A DNA stretch of 47,700 nucleotides from Bacteroidota bacterium. Lineage in GTDB: Bacteria; Bacteroidota; Bacteroidia; Flavobacteriales; Weeksellaceae. Shown piece after piece: positions 24,379-30,989 of this stretch (position 1 is the first letter of the stretch; every line of letters starts with the position of its first letter). The stretch covers positions 1 through 47,700 of the forward strand of contig JAEZYN010000017.1 of NCBI GenBank assembly GCA_023419095.1, read 5' to 3'. The notes beneath the pieces are model-generated. The model was not told where the DNA came from and searched no databases. It was given only the letters and a program-made list of their open reading frames with translations. The translations under genes were made by a program, and so were the position numbers.

Positions 24379-25227
24379 TTAGTGGACTAAAAGCCGCACC
24401 GTTTTCGAGACTTTGTCTTTGATTTCAGTCCGTTTCACGATGAAATCTACGAAACCTTTTTCCTGCAGGAATTCTGAAGTCTGGAAGCCTTCCGGCAAAT
24501 CTTTACCGATAGTTTCACGGATGACTCTTGGTCCGGCAAAGCCGATCAGCGCACCCGGTTCAGCCATAATGATGTCTGCCGTCATCGCAAACGAAGCGGT
24601 GATTCCGCCGAAAGTTGGATCACACAGATAGGCGATGTAAAGCAAGCCTGCTTCTGAAAGTTGTGCCAGTTTTGCCTGAACTTTGGCAAGCTGCATTAGA
24701 GAGTAAGTGGCTTCCTGCATACGCGCACCACCAGACTGGCAGATAATCATGTACGGAAGTTTGTTGGCGATACAGTAATCAACCGCGCGACGGATTTTTT
24801 CACCCATGACAGAACCCAGAGAACCGCCGATAAACGCAAAATCCATACAGGAAATTACCATTTTTTCACCGTTTGCCGTGCCTACAGCATTACGGATTGA
24901 ATCGGTAAGTTTCGTCTTGGCTTTTACTTCTTTCAAACGGTCTGTATAAGATTTAGTATCCTTAAAGTTCAGCATATCAACACTTTCTACATTAGCGTCG
25001 AGTTCTGTGTACTTGTTGTCATCAAAAAGGATCGAGAAAAATTCGCGGCTGCCAATTCTTACGTGGAAACCATCTTCAGGCGACACATAGTTGTTTGCTT
25101 TCAGTTCTTCGTGTTCGATGATTTTGCCTGTCGGTGTCTGGTGCCAAAGCCCACGCGGGACATCTTTTTTATCCTCCGTGGAAGTGGTTATATTTTTAGC
25201 TTTTCTTTTAAACCAGTCAAATGCCAT
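24379..25227 (-). CDS. accD: Acetyl-CoA carboxylase carboxyltransferase subunit beta
   Basis: AccD, with AccA, transfers the carboxyl group from carboxybiotin to acetyl-CoA to make malonyl-CoA for fatty acid synthesis. The 282-residue sequence holds the crotonase-fold core: MVISCMDFAFIGGSLGSVMG, QSGGARMQE and FAGPRVIRETIG. The N-terminal segment at about 26-57 aligns with the E. coli Cys4 zinc ribbon but has no cysteines (GLWHQTPTGK, then NNYVSPEDGFHV). Related flavobacterial AccD proteins, as I recall, show the same loss. It follows fbaA by 91 bp, a common Bacteroidota pairing. Confidence 0.95.
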   Translation of the reverse strand: MAFDWFKRKAKNITTSTEDKKDVPRGLWHQTPTGKIIEHEELKANNYVSPEDGFHVRIGSREFFSILFDDNKYTELDANVESVDMLNFKDTKSYTDRLKEVKAKTKLTDSIRNAVGTANGEKMVISCMDFAFIGGSLGSVMGEKIRRAVDYCIANKLPYMIICQSGGARMQEATYSLMQLAKVQAKLAQLSEAGLLYIAYLCDPTFGGITASFAMTADIIMAEPGALIGFAGPRVIRETIGKDLPEGFQTSEFLQEKGFVDFIVKRTEIKDKVSKTVRLLVH

Positions 25228-25286
25228 TAGTAAAATTTTAGATATTCAGATTTTAGAAATAATTCAAAGCCCAAATTGTATGGTTT

Positions 25287-25294
25287 CAAAATTA
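25287..25294 (-). promoter_or_regulatory. Possible -7 box upstream of accD
   Basis: TAATTTTG on the minus strand fits TAnnTTTG and would give an untranslated leader of about 53 bases. No -33 TTG is seen, so this is tentative. Confidence 0.3.
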
Positions 25295-25318
25295 GTTACT
25301 AAAACTTAAAAGTATATT

Positions 25319-26386
25319 TTAGAGTGTATTTACGTTGTTCAGATCCTCAAACGCCTGAACCAATCTTTTCATGAAAGTCTCTTCGCCTTTTCTTACCCAA
25401 ACTCTCGGATCATAAAATTTCTTGTTCGGTTTGTCGTCACCGTCAGGATTGCCGATCTGTGTCTTAAGGTAATCGATATTTCCGGTCATATAATCGCGGA
25501 TGCCTTCGGTATAGGCAAACTGAAGATCGGTATCAATATTCATTTTAATGGCTCCATAACCGATCGCTTCCCGAATTTCTTCCACTGTAGAACCTGAACC
25601 GCCATGGAAGACAAAGTTCACCGGTTTCTCGTTCGTCCCGAATTTTTCCTGAACATATTTTTGAGAATTATCGAGAATTTTTGGGGTAAGCTTCACGTTA
25701 CCAGGCTTGTAAACGCCGTGAACATTTCCAAACGCCGCTGCAATAGTGAAATTTGGAGAGATTGCGTTTAATCTTTCATACGCGTACGCCACTTCATCAG
25801 GCTGCGTATAAAGTTTAGATGAATCCACACCAGAGTTGTCTACGCCGTCTTCTTCTCCACCAGTTACACCGAGTTCGATCTCAAGCGTCATGCCCATTTT
25901 GGCCATTCTTTCGAAATATTTGCAGGAAATATCAAGGTTTTCCTCAATCGGTTCTTCAGACAGATCAAGCATGTGTGATGAGTAAAGCGATTTTCCTGTT
26001 TGAGCATAGAATTCTTCGTTTGCGTCCATCAAACCATCAATCCATGGTAAAAGTTTTTTTGCGCAGTGATCTGTATGCAAAATCACAGTTGCGCCATACG
26101 CTTCGGCTAAAGTGTGGATGTGTTTAGCGCCGGCCACCGCACCTGCGATCGCCGCTTTCTGGCCATCATTGCTAAGTCCTTTTCCTGCGTTGTAAGCCGC
26201 ACCACCATTAGAAAATTGAATAATAACGGGCGAATTGAGTTTGGCCGCAGTTTCCATCACTGCATTTACATTACTGGAACCTATCACATTTACCGCTGGA
26301 AGAGCGAAATTGTTTTGCTTCGCATAATCGAAGATTTCGGTAACTAAATCGCCTGTGGCAACACCTGCCGGAAAACGTCTGCTCAT
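25319..26386 (-). CDS. fbaA: Class II fructose-bisphosphate aldolase
   Basis: This 355-residue zinc aldolase splits fructose 1,6-bisphosphate in glycolysis and reverses it in gluconeogenesis. Key sites are visible: HTDHC (Asp106 catalytic, His107 zinc ligand), GNVHG and FHGGSGS with further zinc histidines, and the phosphate-binding NIDTD strand. The N-terminus (YAKQNNFALPAVNVIGS) and length match the E. coli FbaA subtype rather than shorter class II enzymes. It is followed by accD on the same strand. Confidence 0.96.
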   Translation of the reverse strand: MSRRFPAGVATGDLVTEIFDYAKQNNFALPAVNVIGSSNVNAVMETAAKLNSPVIIQFSNGGAAYNAGKGLSNDGQKAAIAGAVAGAKHIHTLAEAYGATVILHTDHCAKKLLPWIDGLMDANEEFYAQTGKSLYSSHMLDLSEEPIEENLDISCKYFERMAKMGMTLEIELGVTGGEEDGVDNSGVDSSKLYTQPDEVAYAYERLNAISPNFTIAAAFGNVHGVYKPGNVKLTPKILDNSQKYVQEKFGTNEKPVNFVFHGGSGSTVEEIREAIGYGAIKMNIDTDLQFAYTEGIRDYMTGNIDYLKTQIGNPDGDDKPNKKFYDPRVWVRKGEETFMKRLVQAFEDLNNVNTL

Positions 26387-26453
26387 AATTTGTTTTTTAG
26401 GATGTTCTGTACTTAAAAAAGTGCTGTAAAGTTAAGAATTTTATGGTAAAGCT

Positions 26454-27320
26454 TTAGTTTCTTTTGTCTTTGCCCCAAAGCAGTTTTTGACGGATGGTTT
26501 CATAAAAACTTAAATCTTTCGGGTGAATAAGTAATATTTGGAAGCGTGCTTTGCGGAGCACAATTTCCACGTCGGTTTCCATGTGAATCAGTCTGGAATC
26601 AAGCGAAAGCGAGTATTGCGGCACGCGGCTTTCCACTTTCAGCCGGATTTCTACATCATCATTTACAATCAGAGGACGAACGTTCAGGTTGTGCGGTGCG
26701 ATGGGCGTTATGACAAAAATGTTGTTATTCGGCGTGATGATGGGGCCGCCGCAACTCAGCGAGTAGGCCGTAGAGCCGGTTGGCGTTGAAATGATGACGC
26801 CGTCTCCCCAGAAAATATTCAGGAACTCACCATCGATATAAGAATCTACTGTGATCATCGCAGTAGTTTCTTTGCGTGAAATGGTGATGTCATTCAATGC
26901 AAACGGAAAGAAAACCGATTTACCCGGCGAAACGATCTCGATCACCGAACGCCGGCTGACATTCACATTCCCTTTAATAATATCGTCAAGCTTAAGAAAA
27001 ACCTCTTCCTTAGTAAAACTGGAAAGAAATCCGAGCCGGCCCGTATTAACGCCGACCACGGGAATTTCAAGATCCTGAACGAACATCAGCGAATTCACGA
27101 TGGTTCCGTCACCACCGAAGGTGAAAAACCAGTCCACTTTCTGTTCCTGCAAATCTTCCTTACGCGAAAAAGTTTCAAAAATCTTTGAAAATTCCATCGC
27201 GCTGGCCATTTCCTCAAATAATATGGACTGTATACCGCGTTTTTCAAGCTCTGATACAAATCTGCTCAGATACAGAAAGGTATCAAGATCACTTTTTTGG
27301 GAATAGATCGCTGCCTTCAT
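26454..27320 (-). CDS. nadK: NAD kinase
   Basis: The 288-residue enzyme phosphorylates NAD to NADP. GGDGT at 69-73 is the signature nucleotide-binding motif, and GDGVIISTPTGSTAYSLSCG near 165-185 is the second conserved site. I start at the ATG at 27320 (MKAAIYSQKS), not at an upstream ATG that would overlap the CBS gene by 32 bp; with this start it begins 4 bp after the CBS gene's stop. The CBS protein-NAD kinase pair is conserved in Bacteroidota, so co-transcription is likely. Confidence 0.95.
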   Translation of the reverse strand: MKAAIYSQKSDLDTFLYLSRFVSELEKRGIQSILFEEMASAMEFSKIFETFSRKEDLQEQKVDWFFTFGGDGTIVNSLMFVQDLEIPVVGVNTGRLGFLSSFTKEEVFLKLDDIIKGNVNVSRRSVIEIVSPGKSVFFPFALNDITISRKETTAMITVDSYIDGEFLNIFWGDGVIISTPTGSTAYSLSCGGPIITPNNNIFVITPIAPHNLNVRPLIVNDDVEIRLKVESRVPQYSLSLDSRLIHMETDVEIVLRKARFQILLIHPKDLSFYETIRQKLLWGKDKRN

Positions 27321-27324
27321 CTGC

Positions 27325-27978
27325 TTAAAATTGAAGATATTTCCCCAGGAAGCCAAATCTGTCTTTCAGCAGGTCTTCTTTTTCGTCATCGTAATGTTTC
27401 TGCACCACGTTGTAGCCGTATCTTTCAAAGGTTTCATCTATCGAACTCGTATTCTCAGCATTAAACTTTAACGTGATCTGGATATAATCTTCACTCACCG
27501 CGCTGATAAAACAGCCGTAAATTTTACCGTTGTTTGATTCTACGATACGGCAGACCTCCGACAACGAATAATGTCTTCCGCTTGTCTGAACTACCATCAC
27601 AGCACCGTTTTCCGAAAAAAGCGGATACTTAGAAAACTCATTGAATATATCATCGCAGGACAGATAGCCTTGGTACTTTTCGGCCGTGTTGATTACCGGA
27701 ACCACATTGGAGTTAAAGGTGTGGAAAAGCTTTATAGAATCGAGCAGATTGCTGTCTTCAGTAATCGCGAACTTTTCGTAATGAATGGCTAACGACGCCA
27801 ACGTGCCGTCAGGACTTTCCTCCAGAAACGGTTGGCTCAGCGCGCCCTGATAGATTCCTTTCTTTTTGATGAAGACGTGTGAATAGCCAAATTCTTTTGC
27901 GACTTCATTCGCTTCCTCTATTGAATCGCCCGTGTTGAAAGCCGGATAATCTTTGGAAATGTAGTCTGTGATAAACAT
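27325..27978 (-). CDS. CBS domain protein
   Basis: The 217-residue cytoplasmic protein has two CBS motifs in the first 120 residues (MFITDYISKDYPAFNTGDSI, and a second unit at about 68-120 with VVPVINTAEKYQGYLSCDDI). The C-terminal 80 residues (YSLSEVCRIVESNNGKIYG.., LKFN..SSIDETFERYGY) look like an ACT-type regulatory fold. Such pairs usually sense adenine nucleotides or small ligands, and the 4-bp spacing to the NAD kinase gene suggests a regulatory link to NADP supply; this is inference. Confidence 0.85.
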   Translation of the reverse strand: MFITDYISKDYPAFNTGDSIEEANEVAKEFGYSHVFIKKKGIYQGALSQPFLEESPDGTLASLAIHYEKFAITEDSNLLDSIKLFHTFNSNVVPVINTAEKYQGYLSCDDIFNEFSKYPLFSENGAVMVVQTSGRHYSLSEVCRIVESNNGKIYGCFISAVSEDYIQITLKFNAENTSSIDETFERYGYNVVQKHYDDEKEDLLKDRFGFLGKYLQF

Positions 27979-28057
27979 TAGGCTAATTTAGGAAATATTA
28001 AAAAAAGAATTTGTGGCCAATTTTTAAAAATAGTAATGATTAAAAATGTTGGCTTCT

Positions 28058-28960
28058 TTATATTTTTAAATTTTTCGGTGGCGAAGCCGCGGGTTTTTGT
28101 CTTAAAAATATCAATCCTGCCAAAATAATCAGCGCGCCAATGCATTGCAGAACGGTTAGCGTTTCACCATCAATCACGCCCCAGATGATCGCCACCACGG
28201 GCATCAGCAGCGTAACTGTAGATGCAAAAAGCGGCGTGGAGATATTTAAAAGTCTGTAATTCAGCATCATGGCGAGTCCGGTTCCGAAAATGGATAACAA
28301 ACTCACAAAACCAAGTCCTGCCCAAAGACCTGCGTCATTTTTTAAATTGTTGAAGAAGCCTGCGAAAACCAATGAAACCGCGGATGGAATAATGAGCACA
28401 AATGAAAAAACGAAGGCCGACAGAATCTTCGCCGGAATATTTCCAAGCTTGGATTTTACGGTTGTTGTGCTTATTGCATAGCAAAGCGTAGCGAGCAGTA
28501 GAAGCAGAATCGGGATCAGCTTCAACTCGCCGCCTTCGCCGCCCGAAAAAGCCAAAATGCAGGCGCCCGCAAAACTGATCATCACACCCACGATTTGGCG
28601 TTTGGTGGTTTCAAATTTCCAGATCAGAGCGCCGACAACGATGACAAAAATAGGCATCATCGAGTTTATAATGCCTGCAATGCTGCTGCTGATGGCGGTT
28701 TCGGCAATCGGAAACAGAAACATCGGAATAAAATTTCCGGTCACTGCTGCCAAAATAAGCCACTTCAAATGTTTTCGCGGGAATTTTTTAATATTGAGAA
28801 CGGCGAGCGGAAGCAAAAGAAATCCTGCAATCAGAACACGCAAAGCACCGACTTCATAGGGATTGAAATGTTCGAGCGACTTCTTAATAAGTATAAATGA
28901 AGAACCCCAAATGACAGAGAGTACCACCAGTAAAATCCATTTTTCTTTTTCAGGATTCAT
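28058..28960 (-). CDS. EamA/DMT family transporter
   Basis: The 300-residue protein has ten predicted membrane helices in two EamA repeats (WGSSFILIKKSLEHFNPYEVGALR opens the first; a second begins near residue 155). Drug/metabolite transporters of this type export amino acids or other small metabolites; the substrate cannot be told. Its 5' end overlaps the 3' end of aat by 11 bp, so the two genes are coupled. Confidence 0.88.
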   Translation of the reverse strand: MNPEKEKWILLVVLSVIWGSSFILIKKSLEHFNPYEVGALRVLIAGFLLLPLAVLNIKKFPRKHLKWLILAAVTGNFIPMFLFPIAETAISSSIAGIINSMMPIFVIVVGALIWKFETTKRQIVGVMISFAGACILAFSGGEGGELKLIPILLLLLATLCYAISTTTVKSKLGNIPAKILSAFVFSFVLIIPSAVSLVFAGFFNNLKNDAGLWAGLGFVSLLSIFGTGLAMMLNYRLLNISTPLFASTVTLLMPVVAIIWGVIDGETLTVLQCIGALIILAGLIFLRQKPAASPPKNLKI

Positions 28961-29597
28961 TGTTTTGTTTTAGAATTTTTAAATATTCGTGTTTAGAAAT
29001 CATATTTGCGCCCAGGCTTTGAAGATGGTTCGAATGTATTTGGCAATCAATCAGTTCGATGCCCGGTTCATTTAGAACAAAATTGAGGAAGCCTGCTTTC
29101 GAGGCGTTGCTTACTTTTGAAAACATACTTTCACCGCAGAAAACGCGTCCAATTTGAATTCCGTAAAAGCCGCCGACAAGATTTTCATCCTGCCAAATTT
29201 CAAAACTTTTCGCGTAACCAAATTTATTGAGAATACTGAATGATTCGATAAGTTCATCGGAAATCCATGTGCCGTCCTGGTCTTTCCGGTATACGTTTTT
29301 GCACTGTCTCATCACCTCTTCAAAGCATTGGTTCTGCGTGAAGACGAATTTTCCGGAATTTAAGATTTTCCGCATCGATTTGCTCACCTTTACCTCAGAC
29401 GGAAACAATACGAAACGCGGATCCGGGCACCACCAAAGTATTTCTTCGCCTTCGTTGAACCACGGGAACAGACCGGTCTGATACGCAAACAGAAGTCGTT
29501 CGGGTGAAAGATCGCCGCCCACGGCCAGAAGTCCACTATCCGAGTCTACAAATGCCGGATCGGGGAATGAAATTTCGTCAGGGTTCAGATAAAACAT
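28950..29597 (-). CDS. aat: Leucyl/phenylalanyl-tRNA-protein transferase
   Basis: Aat adds Leu or Phe from charged tRNA to proteins with N-terminal Arg or Lys, marking them for the ClpS/ClpAP N-end pathway. The 215-residue sequence shows the family motifs GLLAVGGDLSPERLLFAYQ, GLFPWFNEGEEILWWCPDPR and, later, VGGFYGIQIGRVFCGESMFS. Length is normal. It overlaps the transporter gene downstream by 11 bp. Upstream is the DUF3127 terminator. Confidence 0.95.
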   Translation of the reverse strand: MFYLNPDEISFPDPAFVDSDSGLLAVGGDLSPERLLFAYQTGLFPWFNEGEEILWWCPDPRFVLFPSEVKVSKSMRKILNSGKFVFTQNQCFEEVMRQCKNVYRKDQDGTWISDELIESFSILNKFGYAKSFEIWQDENLVGGFYGIQIGRVFCGESMFSKVSNASKAGFLNFVLNEPGIELIDCQIHSNHLQSLGANMISKHEYLKILKQNNES

Positions 29598-29607
29598 GGC
29601 TTCAAAC

Positions 29608-29636
29608 TTAAAAATCCTGCTTTCAGAAGCAGGATT
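29608..29636 (-). terminator. Terminator after DUF3127
   Basis: A perfect 10-bp stem (29613-29622 with 29627-29636) and four-base loop ends, on the minus strand, in a T run. It sits 24 bases past the DUF3127 stop and directly before the aat start. Confidence 0.82.
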
Positions 29637-29659
29637 CTATTTTTATATATCAGCAAAAA

Positions 29660-30049
29660 CTAGAACGGCAAATCATCATCGTCTTCGGCGAACACGTCAG
29701 TTCCCGATGGCGGCGTGTTCTGTGCTGCATTTTGCTGAGGCCTGGCTTGTACAGGTTCATCCGCGAAACCGCTGTCTGAAAGTTTTTCCACTCTCCAACC
29801 TACGATTGAGTTGAAATATTTCACTTCGTTTTGTGGAGAAGTCCATTCGCGGCCACGAATATTGATGCTTACTTTCACTTTGTCACCTTCGCTGTAGTTG
29901 TTCAAAAGGTCTGCTTTATCCTGCAGAAATTCTACGTTGATGGGCTGTGGATACTGCTCTTCAGTAAGAATGATCATTTCTCTTTTCTGAAAACCGCTTG
30001 CAAAAGTCTGTACGTCAGTGATTTTCTTTATTGTTCCCTGTAGTTCCAT
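29660..30049 (-). CDS. DUF3127 protein with SSB-like acidic tip
   Basis: The 129-residue protein has an OB-fold-like N-terminal domain of about 95 residues (MELQGTIKKI.., QKREMIILTEEQYPQPINVEF.., FNSIVGWRVEKL), matching DUF3127. It continues into a Gln/Pro/Ala-rich linker and ends in DDDDLPF, almost the same as the DDDIPF protein-docking tip of single-stranded DNA-binding proteins. This resembles the architecture of SSB. Whether it binds nucleic acid is unproven. It is a single gene with its own terminator; the promoter is not clear. Confidence 0.85.
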   Translation of the reverse strand: MELQGTIKKITDVQTFASGFQKREMIILTEEQYPQPINVEFLQDKADLLNNYSEGDKVKVSINIRGREWTSPQNEVKYFNSIVGWRVEKLSDSGFADEPVQARPQQNAAQNTPPSGTDVFAEDDDDLPF

Positions 30050-30145
30050 TATCTTAAAGTATTAAGATGTAAAAGTAATAAATTAAAGGTGTAAAAGAAA
30101 CCGCGAGCCTGAAAAAAATAGAAATAAAAAAAAATCAAAATTTCT

Positions 30146-30177
30146 TTTGCACTAAATGTAAAAAGTCTATATATTTG
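30146..30177 (+). promoter_or_regulatory. Promoter of the tRNA operon
   Basis: TTTG at 30146-30149 and TATATTTG at 30170-30177, 20 bases apart, form a textbook Bacteroidota -33/-7 promoter. The first tRNA begins 38 bases beyond the -7 box. Confidence 0.8.
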
Positions 30178-30215
30178 CACTCACCAAAAAAAAAGAAAAG
30201 AAGTTCTTAAATTAT

Positions 30216-30297
30216 GCGGATGTGGTGTAATTGGTAGCCACGCCAGACTTAGGATCTGGTGCCGTGAGGCGTGGGGGTTCGAGTCCCTTCATCCGCA
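30216..30297 (+). tRNA. tRNA-Leu (anticodon TAG)
   Basis: An 82-base tRNA with paired acceptor arms (GCGGATG and CATCCGC), D loop with GTGTAATTGGTAG, anticodon loop CTTAGGA (TAG, reads CTA), a long variable arm and T loop GTTCGAGTC. The CCA end is not encoded. It is first of three tRNAs in one unit. Confidence 0.93.
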
Positions 30298-30305
30298 CTA
30301 TAACT

Positions 30306-30378
<73 letters not shown>

Positions 30379-30393
30379 CAAATTTATCTACCT

Positions 30394-30477
30394 GCCTTGG
30401 TGGTGGAACTGGTAGACACGCAGGACTTAAAATCCTGTATCCGCAAGGATGTACGGGTTCAAGTCCCGTCCGAGGTA
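30394..30477 (+). tRNA. tRNA-Leu (anticodon TAA)
   Basis: An 84-base tRNA with acceptor arms GCCTTGG and CCGAGGT, which includes G-U pairs, anticodon loop CTTAAAA (TAA), a long variable arm and T loop GTTCAAGTC. It lies 15 bases after tRNA-Gly and is followed directly by a terminator. Confidence 0.93.
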
Positions 30478-30480
30478 CTT

Positions 30481-30517
30481 AAAAAAAACGCTGAATATTT
30501 TTTTCAGCGTTTTTTTT
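30481..30517 (+). terminator. Terminator of the tRNA operon
   Basis: A 15-bp stem (30481-30495 with 30503-30517), including CGCTGAA/TTCAGCG and a long A/T base, ends in eight T just three bases after the last tRNA. Confidence 0.88.
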
Positions 30518-30607
30518 GTGCCTTATCTGCAAATTTTTCCGGCCATTATATCTACAAGCTGACCGCGATTGCACAATATTTGTTACTACACTCAAAAAAA
30601 ATAAATT

Positions 30608-30952
30608 ATGCAACCGAAACCAATGCTTACGCTAAGCCAGGTCCTGGCAAAACTTGCCGCCAAAGACGTTACGCGGGAATTCTGCATGAATGACGCGGGC
30701 GAAATGAAACTGCTTGATAATGACGCAACTTATCGGCCGGAAGATCTTAAAATTCTGCGCTCCTACCGTTTTGAGGCTGACAGCAGCCCAGAAGACAATG
30801 CGGTGCTATATGTGGCACAGGCAACCGACGGTAACATCGGTATTATTATCGATTCGTACGGTGCCCAAAGTAATTATGAAGGCGCAGACTTCGACAATTT
30901 TATTCGTGATATACCTGTAGAGGAAGACGAAGCTTATAATTTTGACAATTAA
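30608..30952 (+). CDS. Small cytosolic protein of unknown role
   Basis: The 114-residue protein has an N-terminal helix (TLSQVLAKLAAKDVTREFCM) and a beta-rich part (LKILRSYRFEADSSPEDNAVLYVAQA, GIIIDSYGAQ), ending acidic. It resembles short Bacteroidota proteins that databases often label phosphoribosylpyrophosphate synthetase. It is far too short for that enzyme and has no PRPP-binding loop, so I would not carry the name over. No signal peptide or membrane segment. It has a terminator and stands alone between the tRNAs and the convergent AsmA-like gene. Confidence 0.75.
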   Translation: MQPKPMLTLSQVLAKLAAKDVTREFCMNDAGEMKLLDNDATYRPEDLKILRSYRFEADSSPEDNAVLYVAQATDGNIGIIIDSYGAQSNYEGADFDNFIRDIPVEEDEAYNFDN

Positions 30953-30957
30953 AACTT

Positions 30958-30989
30958 AAAAAAAATCCGGTTTTTCAATCGGATTTTTT
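30958..30989. terminator. Terminator after the 114-residue protein
   Basis: Arms ending at 30969 and starting at 30980 (AATCCG with CGGATT, extended by A/T runs) with a 10-base loop are followed by T residues. The stop of the convergent AsmA-like gene lies in the loop, so both transcripts may use it. Confidence 0.72.

Noticed and set aside
27321..27356. Upstream ATG for NAD kinase
   Set aside because: It would overlap the CBS gene by 32 bp; the ATG at 27320 gives the normal family N-terminus.
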